Below, piece by piece: positions 9,228 to 18,556 of a stretch of DNA of 64,000 nt. Below the pieces are notes generated by a model. That model did no database searches. It was not told the origin of the DNA and saw only the letters and a list, made by a program, of their open reading frames with translations. The translations under genes and the position numbers were made by a program. The DNA comes from UBA2882 sp051877575 (GTDB taxonomy: Bacteria; Bacillota; Clostridia; Lachnospirales; Lachnospiraceae). The number at the start of each line of letters is the position of its first letter. Position 1 is the first letter of the stretch. The stretch lies in the NCBI GenBank assembly GCA_051877575.1, contig JBJEJA010000047.1, positions 124,001 through 188,000 of the forward strand, in the 5' to 3' direction.

Positions 9228-10019
9228 ATGAGTGAAGTAATTGTCGTCACATCAGGTAAAGGTGGGGTCGGAAAGACTACCACAAGTGCAAATATCGGAA
9301 CGGGACTAGCTGTTTTAGGCAAAAAGGTTGTATTGATCGATACGGATATCGGGTTGCGAAATCTGGATGTTGTAATGGGATTGGAAAACCGAATCGTATA
9401 CAATCTTGTGGATGTTGTGGAAGGAAATTGTCGCATCAAACAGGCTTTGATCAAGGATAAACGTTTTCCGGGACTGCATTTGCTGCCAAGTGCCCAGACC
9501 AGAGACAAAACAGCGGTCAATCCCGAACAGATGAAAAAACTGACAGAACAGTTGAGAGAACAATTTGACTATATTATTTTGGATTGCCCGGCAGGAATAG
9601 AGCAGGGATTCAAAAACGCCATTGCAGGAGCCGACAGAGCAATCGTTGTTACGACTCCGGAAGTATCAGCCATCCGGGATGCGGATCGGATTATCGGCCT
9701 GTTGAATGCTTATGAAATGGGACAGATTGATCTGGTAGTCAACAGACTTCGTCCCGATATGATCAAGCGCGGCGATATGATGAGTGTAGATGATGTAGTC
9801 GATATTTTATCCATACACCTGCTCGGTGCCATTTATGATGATGAAAACATTGTCATTTCTACCAATCACGGTGAACCGCTGGTATGTACCGATACCCCGG
9901 CAGGAAAAGCATTTATGAATATATGTAACCGGATCTTAGGAAAGGAAGTTCCTCTCTATGCTCCCGAGCGGGAGAAATCAATCTGGTTCCGGATTAACGG
10001 CATTTTTCAAAAATTGTGA
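9228..10019 (+). CDS. minD: Septum site-determining ATPase MinD
   Basis: A 263-residue ParA/MinD-type ATPase that carries MinC on the membrane and is displaced by MinE. The deviant Walker A is GKGGVGKTTTSANIG near residues 10-24; the Walker B region is YIILDCPAGIEQGF. The C-terminal end contains EKSIWFRINGIFQKL, an amphipathic membrane-targeting helix. The start follows GGCGGAGG. MinE is encoded 15 bp downstream, so this organism uses an oscillator-type Min system instead of DivIVA/MinJ alone. Confidence 0.97.
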   Translation: MSEVIVVTSGKGGVGKTTTSANIGTGLAVLGKKVVLIDTDIGLRNLDVVMGLENRIVYNLVDVVEGNCRIKQALIKDKRFPGLHLLPSAQTRDKTAVNPEQMKKLTEQLREQFDYIILDCPAGIEQGFKNAIAGADRAIVVTTPEVSAIRDADRIIGLLNAYEMGQIDLVVNRLRPDMIKRGDMMSVDDVVDILSIHLLGAIYDDENIVISTNHGEPLVCTDTPAGKAFMNICNRILGKEVPLYAPEREKSIWFRINGIFQKL

Positions 10020-10034
10020 TGGGGGTATGGCAGA

Positions 10035-10250
10035 ATGGGTAAATTATGGTTTTTCAGAAAAAAGAAATCAAGCGAAATCGCCAAAGATCGTTTGAAAATT
10101 TTATTGATTTCGGATCGAATTGATTGTTCGCCGGAAGTGATGGAAATGATAAAACGGGATATTGCAAAAATCCTGTGCAAATACATGCAGATTGACACCA
10201 GTACATTGGAATTGGAGTTTTCCAGAAGAAAGATCAATGTTTTCTGGTAA
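10035..10250 (+). CDS. minE: Cell division topological specificity factor MinE (short form)
   Basis: A 71-residue MinE. The anti-MinCD contact helix/strand is RLKILLISDR near residues 19-28, preceded by a basic membrane-targeting N-terminus with WFFRKKKSS; the C-terminal topological-specificity domain follows (KRDIAKILCKYMQIDTSTLE). Most MinE proteins are 80-95 residues, so this one is slightly short at the C-terminus. It stimulates MinD ATP hydrolysis and creates the Min gradient. It follows minD by 15 bp and precedes the rodA-like gene. Confidence 0.9.
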   Translation: MGKLWFFRKKKSSEIAKDRLKILLISDRIDCSPEVMEMIKRDIAKILCKYMQIDTSTLELEFSRRKINVFW

Positions 10251-10265
10251 TAGGAGTTGGAATAC

Positions 10266-11378
10266 GTGTTAAAAAGATATCGTGTCAGAGATTATGATTT
10301 TAAATTGGTATTTATGCTGATTGCCATTACCGTCATCGGTATATTGGCAATCGGCAGCGCCAATGCGGAGTATCAGTCAAAACAGATCATCGGATTGATC
10401 GTCGGCTTGTTTATTATGGTAGTACTTTCTCTTTTTGACTATCATATCTTTCTGAAATTTTATTGGATTATATATTTCGGAAATTTGGCCTTGTTGATTC
10501 TTGTCCGTTTCGTTGGCGTGGAAGTCAATAATGCACAGCGTTGGATCACAATTGCCGGAATACAATTTCAGCCTTCGGAGACGGCTAAAATACTATTGAT
10601 TTTATTTTATGCACAGTATATTATGAAACATAAGGAGAACTTTAATTCTTTCAAAAATCTGGCATTTATGGTAGTATTATTTATTCCGCAATGGATCCTG
10701 ATTTATAAACAGCCGGATTTATCCACAAGCGTTATGTTGATCATTATTTTCTGCGTTCTCCTGTATGTGGGCGGATTGAGCTACAAAATTATTTTCGGAG
10801 CGCTGGCGGTCATCATTCCTGTCGGGATTATCCTTTTAACTCTCGTTTTACAGGAGGATCAGAATATTATTAAAGATTATCAGCAGGACAGAATTATGGC
10901 CTGGCTGCATCCGGACGAGTATGAAAATACGGAAGGATACCAGCAGACAAATTCCAAGATTGCCATCGGTTCGGGGCAGTTGTTCGGCAAAGGTCTGAAT
11001 AACAACGAGATTGCTTCCGTAAAAAACGGCAACTTTATTTCGGAACCGCAGACGGATTTCATTTTTGCCATTATTGGTGAAGAACTGGGATTTGTAGGCG
11101 GATGCGTCGTTGTTATTCTATCGTCTCTGATTGCCATTGAGTGCGTCCTGGTCGCCCGAAAATCCAGTGATATAGAAGGGACGATCATATGTACGGGAAT
11201 GGCGGCGATTGTGGGATTTCAGAGTTTTCTCAATATTTCCGTTGCCACCGGTATCATGCCCAATACGGGCTTGCCGCTGCCGTTTGTCAGTTATGGATTG
11301 ACTTCCCTTCTGAGTCTTTATATTGGTATGGGGTTTGTATTAAATGTAAGATTACAGGGAGTTCGCAAATATAGTTAG
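10266..11378 (+). CDS. rodA: SEDS-family peptidoglycan glycosyltransferase RodA
   Basis: A polytopic SEDS protein of about 370 residues with around ten membrane helices, polymerising lipid II in partnership with the class B PBP. Landmarks are NAQRWITIAGIQFQPSE, KQPDLSTSVMLI, the loop with NNNEIASVKNGNFISEPQTD-FIFAIIGEELGF and the C-terminal NTGLPLPFVSYGLTSLL. RodA rather than FtsW is favoured by its place among mreBCD and PBP2. GTG 10266 is preferred because AGGAG (10252-10256) is nine bases away; TTG 10257 would touch the ribosome site. Confidence 0.92.
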   Translation: MLKRYRVRDYDFKLVFMLIAITVIGILAIGSANAEYQSKQIIGLIVGLFIMVVLSLFDYHIFLKFYWIIYFGNLALLILVRFVGVEVNNAQRWITIAGIQFQPSETAKILLILFYAQYIMKHKENFNSFKNLAFMVVLFIPQWILIYKQPDLSTSVMLIIIFCVLLYVGGLSYKIIFGALAVIIPVGIILLTLVLQEDQNIIKDYQQDRIMAWLHPDEYENTEGYQQTNSKIAIGSGQLFGKGLNNNEIASVKNGNFISEPQTDFIFAIIGEELGFVGGCVVVILSSLIAIECVLVARKSSDIEGTIICTGMAAIVGFQSFLNISVATGIMPNTGLPLPFVSYGLTSLLSLYIGMGFVLNVRLQGVRKYS

Positions 11379-11391
11379 GAGAGGGTATTTT

Positions 11392-11787
11392 ATGAATATT
11401 GCATTGATCGCACATGATGCGAAAAAGAAATTGATGCAGAATTTTTGTATTGCTTATCGAGGTATCTTAAGCAAAAACGATTTGTACGCGACAGGTACGA
11501 CCGGCAGATTGATCGAGGAAGTTACCAATCTGAACGTACATAAGTATCTGGCGGGACATTTAGGGGGAGAACAGCAGATCGGAGCACAGATTGAGCACAA
11601 TCAGATGGATCTTGTTATTTTCTTACGGGATCCGTTGACGCCCAAAAGCCATGAACCGGATGTGAATAATGTAGTCAAATTATGCGATATGCATAACATT
11701 CCGTTGGCAACCAATCTGGCTTCGGCCGAACTTCTGATAAAATCACTTGACAGAGGAGATCTTGAGTGGCGTGAAATGTATAAATAA
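11392..11787 (+). CDS. mgsA: Methylglyoxal synthase
   Basis: A 131-residue enzyme that converts dihydroxyacetone phosphate to methylglyoxal and phosphate, bypassing lower glycolysis when phosphate is short. Family segments visible are IALIAHDAKK, YATGTTGRLI (phosphate binding), GGEQQIGAQI, and FLRDPLTPKSHEPDV with the catalytic Asp in RDP. It has a clear AGGAGAGG ribosome site and its 3' end overlaps the following lipoprotein gene by about 26 bases. mgsA in this position after rodA is common in Clostridia. Confidence 0.96.
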   Translation: MNIALIAHDAKKKLMQNFCIAYRGILSKNDLYATGTTGRLIEEVTNLNVHKYLAGHLGGEQQIGAQIEHNQMDLVIFLRDPLTPKSHEPDVNNVVKLCDMHNIPLATNLASAELLIKSLDRGDLEWREMYK

Positions 11788-12754
11788 ACGTATTGCTGCA
11801 TTTTTATGTACGGTCATGACATTGTCTGTCTGTCTGACGGGATGCGGAAATGCCGGGTACAGTATGTCTTATGACATGGACAGTTCCGTTTCGGCATATC
11901 GTTTTCAAAACAGTGACAGCGGCAATCTGGCCGACTTATTTGCACATGATCTGTGCGTAATCAGTGAGGATGTATCTGTTAACAGCGTTGACACATCCCA
12001 GGCAGAGGCGGCTTTATTATGCAGCATCAATGACAAAACAGTTTTATATGGCAAAAATGCAAATGTCCGCATGGATCCTGCCAGTCTTACAAAAGTTATG
12101 ACGGCCATTGTTGCATTAAAAAACGGTAACCTGGACGATATTTTAACGGCATCCGAAAATGTTGAAATCAGCGAACCCGGTGCAAGTCTTGTGGGGATCA
12201 AAGCCGGAGATACAATGACTTTGGATCAGGCGTTGCATGCGCTTTTGATGCCTTCCGGTAACGATGCAGCTGTTCTGATTGCAGAATATATCGCCGGCAG
12301 CGAAGCTGCATTTGTGGACATGATGAATGAAGAGGCGGCTGCTCTCGGAGCCACCAACTGTCATTTCATGAATTCTCATGGACTGACTGCAGAAAATCAT
12401 TATATAACCGCTTATGACATGTATCTGATCTTTAATGAAGCAATCAAATACGATGAATTCGTACAGATTATAACCGCTTCGGAATACTCCGGAGTTTATC
12501 ATGATGCGGCGGGAGAACCGAAGGAATTATCTTTTTCCTCAACCAATCAGTTTATCAACGGCAATCACGAAGTACCGGACGGAGTTGTTGTAATCGGGGG
12601 GAAAACGGGGACGACCAATGCAGCGGGAAACTGTCTTGTCCTGCTGTCCAAAGATTCCTCCGGAAATCCGTATATTTCCGTTATTTTGAAATGTTCCCAG
12701 AGAGATTATTTATATGATGAAATGTACAACTTAATTGATTTGGTCAATCAATAG
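11762..12754 (+). CDS. D-alanyl-D-alanine carboxypeptidase, peptidase S11, predicted lipoprotein
   Basis: A serine DD-carboxypeptidase that trims the terminal D-Ala of peptidoglycan stem peptides. The N-terminus has a signal sequence ending in the lipobox LTGC, so it should be anchored by a lipidated cysteine, unlike classical DacA, which uses a C-terminal helix. Catalytic motifs are SLTK near residue 108, SGN in LLMPSGNDAAV, and KTGTT near residue 281. TTG 11762, three bases after GAGGAG, or GTG 11771, are the candidate starts; TTG 11747 upstream of that site is unlikely. It overlaps the end of mgsA. Confidence 0.9.
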   Translation: MSGVKCINKRIAAFLCTVMTLSVCLTGCGNAGYSMSYDMDSSVSAYRFQNSDSGNLADLFAHDLCVISEDVSVNSVDTSQAEAALLCSINDKTVLYGKNANVRMDPASLTKVMTAIVALKNGNLDDILTASENVEISEPGASLVGIKAGDTMTLDQALHALLMPSGNDAAVLIAEYIAGSEAAFVDMMNEEAAALGATNCHFMNSHGLTAENHYITAYDMYLIFNEAIKYDEFVQIITASEYSGVYHDAAGEPKELSFSSTNQFINGNHEVPDGVVVIGGKTGTTNAAGNCLVLLSKDSSGNPYISVILKCSQRDYLYDEMYNLIDLVNQ

Positions 12755-12784
12755 GTTAATATAGAAAAAACAAGGTGGAAGAAA

Positions 12785-13204
12785 ATGGTAGAGTGTATCG
12801 TAGGAAGAAAGGGTAAAGGAAAAACCAAACATCTTTTGGAAAAGGTTCGTATCCGTGAAGCCAAAAGCAAAGGCAGTATTGTCTATTTGGATAAAAGTTC
12901 ACAGCACATCTATGAGTTATCCAACAGTGTGCGTCTGATTGATATGACGGAATATCCGATTGAGACCAAAGACACATTTATCGGGTTTATTTGCGGAATC
13001 ATATCTCAGGATCATGATCTGGAAGTGTTATTTCTGGACAGTTTTTTGAAAATATCACACTGCGAACCGGCTGATCTTACGGCTATGATAGAGCATCTGA
13101 AAGAAATTTCCCAAAAGTACAATGTGGATTTTGTGCTAAGTATCAGTGCCGACAAAGAAGAACTGCCGGAAGAAATATACGGGGATATCTGCGTGTCCTT
13201 ATAA
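12785..13204 (+). CDS. Small P-loop protein of unknown function
   Basis: A 139-residue protein starting with a P-loop, GRKGKGKT at residues 7-14, and a possible Walker B at about 82-87 (VLFLDS). Similar short proteins in Lachnospiraceae are sometimes labelled PilT-like, but there is no secretion-ATPase domain and I do not recognise a function. The start follows AAGGTGG. It sits between the DD-carboxypeptidase gene and the HlyD-like gene, with 13 bp to the latter's start, suggesting co-transcription with envelope genes. Confidence 0.7.
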   Translation: MVECIVGRKGKGKTKHLLEKVRIREAKSKGSIVYLDKSSQHIYELSNSVRLIDMTEYPIETKDTFIGFICGIISQDHDLEVLFLDSFLKISHCEPADLTAMIEHLKEISQKYNVDFVLSISADKEELPEEIYGDICVSL

Positions 13205-13217
13205 AGGAGTCATTACT

Positions 13218-14609
13218 TTGGCAAAGCAAAAAAGACCAATCAATATAAATAAATACCGCAGACCTTTGAATATCAATATCGGCGTCATTATTTTTGCCGT
13301 TATGTTCTTATATATTCTGATCTGCATTATTATGTTTTTTACAAAAAATCATGTCAATCGGTACGAAGTCCGTTCCGGTTCCCTAAGCATCTCAAATGTA
13401 TATGATGGTATCATATTGAGAGAGGAAACCGTCATATCGGCCAATTCCTCCGGCTATGTCAATTATTTTGCCAGAGAAGGAGAGCATGTTGCTTCGGGCG
13501 ACTTGGTGTATACGGTTGACCAGAGTGGTCGTGTCTCTGAAATTCTTCAGAATGACAGCAGTGAAATTCTGCTATCCGGAAATGACTTGAATGAATTGAA
13601 AAACGATTTTGTTCAGTTTGCACATAATTATAAAGACGAAGATTTCGGACAAACCTACCATTTTTCCTATGATATGCAGGGAACCGTATTAAAACTGTCA
13701 AATTACAACATGCTGAATAATCTGCAGAGTTCCGGTCTTTCAAGCAGTTCCGTTGAGTTTTGCTATGCTCCGCGAAGCGGAATTGTCGTTTATAATGTCG
13801 ACGGATATGAAAAACTGACTCCGGAAATGATAACGGAAGATATGATATCCGCCCAGGACGATAACAAGGAGCAGTTTGTCAACAATACGCTTGTGGGTAA
13901 TCGGGATCCGGTTTATAAGATGATCACATCCGAAAACTGGTCTATTGTAATTGCGGTAGAAAATGACAGGATCCAGCATTTGCAAGAAGAAGGTTATGTG
14001 GAAGTTAAGTTTTTAAAAAATCAGTATACTTCCTGGGCAAAGGTCAATGTATTAGGATCCGGAAATGACAAAACTCTTGTAGCATTGGAATTTAACAATT
14101 CCATGATTACTTTTGCAAAAGATCGTTATTTAGAGATTGAAATCATTATGGATGATGACACGGGTCTGAAAATACCAAACAGCGCCATTGTTGAGAAAGA
14201 ATTTTATCTGATACCGAAAGAATATGTTACCAAAGGCGGAAACAGTTCTCAGGATGGCTTTATGCGCGAAACCTATGACGAGAACGGCAATGTTTCCATG
14301 GAATTTATTGAAGCCGTTATCTATTCGGAAAACGAAACGGATTATTATGTGGATACTTCCGTTCTGCGTCCGGGAGATTATATCTGTATGCCGGATTCTG
14401 CGGAAAAATATCCTGTCAGCAAAGTGGGAACATTAGTCGGTGTATATAATATCAATAAAGGTTTTGCCGATTTCAAAGAAATCACGGTACTTTATTCCAA
14501 TGATGAATATTCCATCGTGAAATCCAATACCCGTTACGGACTGACGGAATATGACTATATCGTTCTGGATGCTGAAAGCATAGATGAAGATGATTTTATT
14601 TATGAATAA
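13218..14609 (+). CDS. HlyD-like membrane-anchored protein (efflux adaptor type)
   Basis: About 463 residues with one N-terminal membrane helix at about residues 19-41 after a basic stretch (AKQKRPININKYRRP), then a biotinyl-lipoyl-like part (REETVISANSSGYVNYFAREGEHVASGDLVYTV is its core, residues about 63-97) and a beta-rich C-terminal region. This matches the HlyD-like adaptor proteins found near sepF in Lachnospiraceae. No ABC or RND partner is adjacent, so a role in division or envelope structure is as likely as export. TTG 13218 was picked because AAAGGAG is seven bases upstream; in-frame codons further upstream overlap the P-loop gene. Confidence 0.75.
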   Translation: MAKQKRPININKYRRPLNINIGVIIFAVMFLYILICIIMFFTKNHVNRYEVRSGSLSISNVYDGIILREETVISANSSGYVNYFAREGEHVASGDLVYTVDQSGRVSEILQNDSSEILLSGNDLNELKNDFVQFAHNYKDEDFGQTYHFSYDMQGTVLKLSNYNMLNNLQSSGLSSSSVEFCYAPRSGIVVYNVDGYEKLTPEMITEDMISAQDDNKEQFVNNTLVGNRDPVYKMITSENWSIVIAVENDRIQHLQEEGYVEVKFLKNQYTSWAKVNVLGSGNDKTLVALEFNNSMITFAKDRYLEIEIIMDDDTGLKIPNSAIVEKEFYLIPKEYVTKGGNSSQDGFMRETYDENGNVSMEFIEAVIYSENETDYYVDTSVLRPGDYICMPDSAEKYPVSKVGTLVGVYNINKGFADFKEITVLYSNDEYSIVKSNTRYGLTEYDYIVLDAESIDEDDFIYE

Positions 14610-14624
14610 AAAGAGGCAGTAATA

Positions 14625-15314
14625 ATGTTAAAGGACAATTATGACAAAGTAGTTCAAAAAATCTCGGATGCCTGCGAAAAATCGGGCAGGGATGCAGATG
14701 CGGTTACACTTGTTGCCGTCAGTAAAACAAAGCCGATTTCCATGCTTGAGGAAATTTATGATCACGGCTGCAGAAATTTCGGCGAAAACTATGTACAGGA
14801 ACTGGTGGAAAAATACGAAAAAATGCCAAAAGACATTAAATGGCATATGATCGGACATCTGCAAAGAAATAAAGTAAAATATATTGTGGACAAAGTCGCC
14901 ATGATACACAGCGTGGACTCATTGCGGCTCGCACAGGAAATCAGCAAAGAGGCGTTGAAAAAAAAGGTAGAAGTGGATATTTTGATCGAAGTCAATGTCG
15001 CAATGGAAGAATCGAAATTCGGCACAAATACCTCGGAAACAATCCAATTGGTAGAAGAAATTTCCAAATTACCCGGGATTCATATAAAGGGATTGATGAC
15101 AAGTGCACCATATGTTGAAAATCCCGAAGAGAATCGACAATATTTTGCACAGTTAAGACAATTATCTGTTGACATAAGTGCAAAAAACATTGATAATGTA
15201 TCTATGGATATGCTTTCAATGGGCATGACCGGTGATTATGAAGTGGCCGTGTCCGAAGGTGCTACTTTAGTCAGGGTAGGCACCGGCATATTTGGAGAAA
15301 GACACTATACATAG
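14625..15314 (+). CDS. YggS/YlmE family PLP-binding protein (PLP homeostasis)
   Basis: A 229-residue single-domain PLP protein of alanine-racemase fold type III. The PLP lysine is in VAVSKTKP near residue 33; FGENYVQEL, WHMIGHLQRNKVKYI, GLMTSAP and MDMLSMGMTGDYEVAV are family signatures. The family buffers PLP levels and has no known catalytic activity. It lies directly upstream of sepF, the same order as B. subtilis ylmE-sepF. Confidence 0.95.
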   Translation: MLKDNYDKVVQKISDACEKSGRDADAVTLVAVSKTKPISMLEEIYDHGCRNFGENYVQELVEKYEKMPKDIKWHMIGHLQRNKVKYIVDKVAMIHSVDSLRLAQEISKEALKKKVEVDILIEVNVAMEESKFGTNTSETIQLVEEISKLPGIHIKGLMTSAPYVENPEENRQYFAQLRQLSVDISAKNIDNVSMDMLSMGMTGDYEVAVSEGATLVRVGTGIFGERHYT

Positions 15315-15340
15315 TGAAAAACGTGTAAGGAGAATAGATT

Positions 15341-15844
15341 ATGAGCGTAATGGACAAATTCTTAGATTCGTTAAAATTTAACGGAGACGACATGGAAGAC
15401 GAATATGATGATTATGATGATGAAGAAGTAGAAGAAGTTCCGAAAAAGAAAGCTTTTGCCAAAGTAGAAAGTGATTTTGAGGACGAAAAACCGAAGGCAA
15501 AAACAACACCGAAGGTAACACCGATGAGACAGCCTAGAAGAATGGGGAACGATGGAATGGAAGTATGTGTGATCAAACCGACTACTGTCGAAGATGCAAG
15601 GGAAATTACAGAAACACTTCTTGCAAACAGAACCGTTGTTTTGAATTTGGAAGGACTGGATGTGGATATTGCACAGAGGATTATTGATTTTACTTCCGGT
15701 TCCTGCTTTGCAATCGGCGGAAATCTGCAGAAGATTTCACATTACATATTTATCATTACTCCGGCAAGTGTAGATATTTCCGGTGATTTCCAGGAAATCC
15801 TTTCCGGTTCCATCGATGTATCGGGAATTGATGCCGGTTTATAA
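15341..15844 (+). CDS. sepF: Cell division protein SepF
   Basis: A 167-residue membrane anchor for FtsZ in Gram-positive bacteria. The N-terminal amphipathic helix is MSVMDKFLDSLKF; an acidic and Lys/Pro-rich linker follows (residues about 20-65), then the globular SepF domain with VCVIKPTTVEDAREITETLL, VVLNLEGLDVDIAQRIIDF and the terminal FIITPASVDIS. Start follows GTAAGGAG. It probably ends a transcript: a strong hairpin with a T-rich tail follows. Confidence 0.96.
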   Translation: MSVMDKFLDSLKFNGDDMEDEYDDYDDEEVEEVPKKKAFAKVESDFEDEKPKAKTTPKVTPMRQPRRMGNDGMEVCVIKPTTVEDAREITETLLANRTVVLNLEGLDVDIAQRIIDFTSGSCFAIGGNLQKISHYIFIITPASVDISGDFQEILSGSIDVSGIDAGL

Positions 15845-15867
15845 AGGTAATGAAGATGAATAGAAAC

Positions 15868-15908
15868 AAAGGGTGTTGTAAAATGGAAGTTTTACAATAC
15901 TCTTTTTA
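15868..15908 (+). terminator. Intrinsic terminator or attenuator after sepF
   Basis: Stem arms AAAGGGTGTTGTAAAA and TTTTACAATACTCTTT around a six-base loop, followed by TTTTTAT. It lies between sepF and aroB, ending 18 bases before the aroB start codon, so it could end the sepF transcript or attenuate expression of aroB. Confidence 0.75.
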
Positions 15909-15925
15909 TGTAAAGGAGAACTGCT

Positions 15926-17041
15926 ATGAGCAATCGTTTACCGGTCAATAAAGACCGCAAATTTTGTTATGACATTGTACTGGAACAGGATTTTTCCGGA
16001 TTACCGGAAGAACTGAACAAACTGGATCCGAATTTCAAAACGAAAAAAATCTGCATCGTGACAGACAGCAATGTGGAGAAGTTGTATGCAAAAGAATTAC
16101 AGAATCTGTTATCTCCGAATTGTGCGGAGATAGTCATTTATGCATTTCCGGCAGGAGAGGAGCATAAAAATCTGGAAACCGTGCAAAATCTTTATGAGTT
16201 TCTGATTCAAAAACATTTTACCCGGAAAGATTTCCTGTTGGCTTTGGGCGGAGGTGTTGTCGGCGACCTGACAGGATTTTGTGCAGCCACCTACTTAAGA
16301 GGAATTGATTTCATTCAGATTCCCACAACTCTGCTTGCACAGGTTGACAGCAGTATCGGCGGAAAAACAGGAGTGGATTTTTCCCAATATAAAAATATGG
16401 TCGGTGCCTTTCATATGCCCCGACTTGTATATATGAATCTATCCACATTAAAGGATCTGGACGGTAGACAATATTTTTCCGGTATGGCGGAAGTCCTGAA
16501 ATCCGCTCTGTTAAAAGATGCCTCTTTTTACGAATGGCTGATTTCCAATCTCTATGAGATCTGTGACAGGGAACCGGAAATCGTTGAGGAAATGGTGTTA
16601 AACACCTGTACCATCAAAAAGAATATCGTGGAAAAAGATCCCTATGAGCAGGGCGACCGTGCTTTGTTGAATTTGGGACATACGTTGGGACACGCCATTG
16701 AAAAATATAAAAACTTCCAGCTGCTACACGGTGAATGTGTTGCTTTGGGAACTGTATGTGCCGCTTACATTTCATGGAAAAGGCAGCTCTTATCCGACGA
16801 TGAATACTATGAAATCAGGGATATGTTTGTACCGTTTAATCTGCCGATCACCATTGATGATATTGAACCGGATGAAATTGTAAAACTGACCCATTCCGAC
16901 AAAAAAATGGAACAGGACGGTATCAAGTTTATTTTATTAAAGAAAGTCGGAAAAGCATTTATCGATAAAACCGTTACGGATGAAGAAATGCTGGCGGCAA
17001 TCAGGGAAATTCATTTTACGGAAGAAGATATGAAGGCTTAA
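15926..17041 (+). CDS. aroB: 3-dehydroquinate synthase
   Basis: A 371-residue enzyme of the shikimate pathway converting DAHP to 3-dehydroquinate with NAD and a divalent metal. Seen are GGGVVGDLTGFCAATYLRG, the DSSIGGKTGVD loop, and metal-binding LGHTLGHAIEKYK. Length fits the family. It follows the sepF terminator at close distance and precedes lspA by 33 bp. Confidence 0.96.
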   Translation: MSNRLPVNKDRKFCYDIVLEQDFSGLPEELNKLDPNFKTKKICIVTDSNVEKLYAKELQNLLSPNCAEIVIYAFPAGEEHKNLETVQNLYEFLIQKHFTRKDFLLALGGGVVGDLTGFCAATYLRGIDFIQIPTTLLAQVDSSIGGKTGVDFSQYKNMVGAFHMPRLVYMNLSTLKDLDGRQYFSGMAEVLKSALLKDASFYEWLISNLYEICDREPEIVEEMVLNTCTIKKNIVEKDPYEQGDRALLNLGHTLGHAIEKYKNFQLLHGECVALGTVCAAYISWKRQLLSDDEYYEIRDMFVPFNLPITIDDIEPDEIVKLTHSDKKMEQDGIKFILLKKVGKAFIDKTVTDEEMLAAIREIHFTEEDMKA

Positions 17042-17074
17042 AGCCCCTTGGGTTATACAGCGAAAGGAGTTTTC

Positions 17075-17593
17075 ATGAAAGAAAAAAAAGCATTCAGGAT
17101 TATAATCGATATTCTGGCAATCGCATTGTTGCTGTCCGTCGATCAGTTTACCAAACATCTTGCAATCATCAACTTAAAAGGCCAGGCTCCCGTTTCTCTG
17201 ATTGACGGTGTCCTGGAATTACAGTATTTGGAAAACAAAGGTGCGGCTTTCGGTATGCTGCAAAACAAAAAAGCATTATTTGTCTTTATGACGATTGTAA
17301 TGCTGACGGTTGTTTTTTATGTAATATTCAAGCTGCCCAACCGGAAAAAATTTATTACCTGGCAGATTTTTCTGTGCTGTATCTGTGCGGGAGGAATCGG
17401 CAATATGATAGACCGGGTCCGCTTTGATTATGTTGTGGATTTTATTTATTTCAAACTGATTGATTTCCCAATCTTTAATTTTGCGGATATTCTGATTACA
17501 ATCGGCACAATACTGCTGTTTATTGTCATTCTTTTCTTTGTCAAAGAAGATGAACTGCAATTTTTGAAATTCAACATCCGAAAGGATCAATAA
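17075..17593 (+). CDS. lspA: Lipoprotein signal peptidase (signal peptidase II)
   Basis: A 172-residue integral membrane aspartyl protease that cleaves prolipoproteins before the lipobox cysteine. Four membrane segments are apparent; catalytic aspartates are in GGIGNMIDRV and FNFADI. DQFTKHLA and the ENKGAAFGML segment are family marks. ATG 17075 is preferred because AAAGGAG precedes it by nine bases. One likely substrate is the DD-carboxypeptidase lipoprotein encoded upstream. The next gene starts 2 bp after its stop. Confidence 0.95.
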   Translation: MKEKKAFRIIIDILAIALLLSVDQFTKHLAIINLKGQAPVSLIDGVLELQYLENKGAAFGMLQNKKALFVFMTIVMLTVVFYVIFKLPNRKKFITWQIFLCCICAGGIGNMIDRVRFDYVVDFIYFKLIDFPIFNFADILITIGTILLFIVILFFVKEDELQFLKFNIRKDQ

Positions 17594-17595
17594 AT

Positions 17596-18528
17596 ATGAC
17601 TGATTTACAAAACAAAGAAATAAAGGAAGTGTGTTTTGAAGCATCCGTAACGGATGAGGATGCGCGCATTGACAAAGTAGTGACCAACTGGTTTGAGGCC
17701 TTATCCCGTTCTTATATCCAAAAAATGATTAAGGACGGGAATATCTTTGTAAACGAAAAAACCATCAAAGCCAATTACAAAGTCAAAGAAGGAGATCAGA
17801 TTCGCTGCAGCATTCCTGCCTGTGTAGAGCCGGAAATCTCTGCGGAGGATATTCCGCTGGACATCTTGTACGAAGATGATGATATCCTGATTGTCAACAA
17901 ACCAAAGGGAATGGTTGTGCATCCGAGTGCAGGACATTATTCCCATACACTGGTAAATGCTTTGCTTTTTCATTGTAAAGGGCAATTATCAGGCATCAAC
18001 GGAGTATTCCGGCCGGGAATTGTGCATAGAATAGACAAAGACACTACCGGTTCCCTGATCATCTGTAAAAGCGAGACCGCTCATAAAGGCATTGCCGAAC
18101 AGTTAAAGGAACATTCCATTACCCGGAAATACAGAGCCATCGTATACGGAAATTTTGATCAGACGGAAGGAACCGTTGATGCTCCGATCGGAAGAGATGT
18201 TCACGACAGGAAGAAAATGGCTGTTAATGAGAAAAACGGAAAACCTGCCATCACACATTACCGCGTGTTGCAACAGTTTCAGGGATTTTCCTATATAGAG
18301 TGTCAATTGGAGACAGGACGTACCCATCAGATCAGAGTCCATATGACGAGTATCGGACATCCTTTGCTCGGTGATGAGGTTTACGGCAGAAGAAATTCTA
18401 AATGGAAACTGCAAGGCCAATGCCTGCATGCCATGACCATCGGTTTCATCCATCCGGTCAAAAATGAGTATATGGAATTTGTTGCTCCTTTACCGGAATA
18501 TTTTACTCATTTGCTCAAAATCCTTTAA
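17596..18528 (+). CDS. RluD-family pseudouridine synthase
   Basis: A 310-residue RNA pseudouridine synthase. An S4 RNA-binding domain (residues about 15-75, with RIDKVVTNWFEALSRSYIQK) precedes the catalytic domain, in which HRIDKDTTG carries the catalytic Asp and GRTHQIRVHM is the conserved downstream motif. lspA followed by an RluD-type gene is the usual Firmicute order (B. subtilis ylyB). Target uridines cannot be assigned from sequence alone. Confidence 0.93.
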   Translation: MTDLQNKEIKEVCFEASVTDEDARIDKVVTNWFEALSRSYIQKMIKDGNIFVNEKTIKANYKVKEGDQIRCSIPACVEPEISAEDIPLDILYEDDDILIVNKPKGMVVHPSAGHYSHTLVNALLFHCKGQLSGINGVFRPGIVHRIDKDTTGSLIICKSETAHKGIAEQLKEHSITRKYRAIVYGNFDQTEGTVDAPIGRDVHDRKKMAVNEKNGKPAITHYRVLQQFQGFSYIECQLETGRTHQIRVHMTSIGHPLLGDEVYGRRNSKWKLQGQCLHAMTIGFIHPVKNEYMEFVAPLPEYFTHLLKIL

Positions 18529-18556
18529 AAAACGGACAGATTTCGTCAATATCGCC

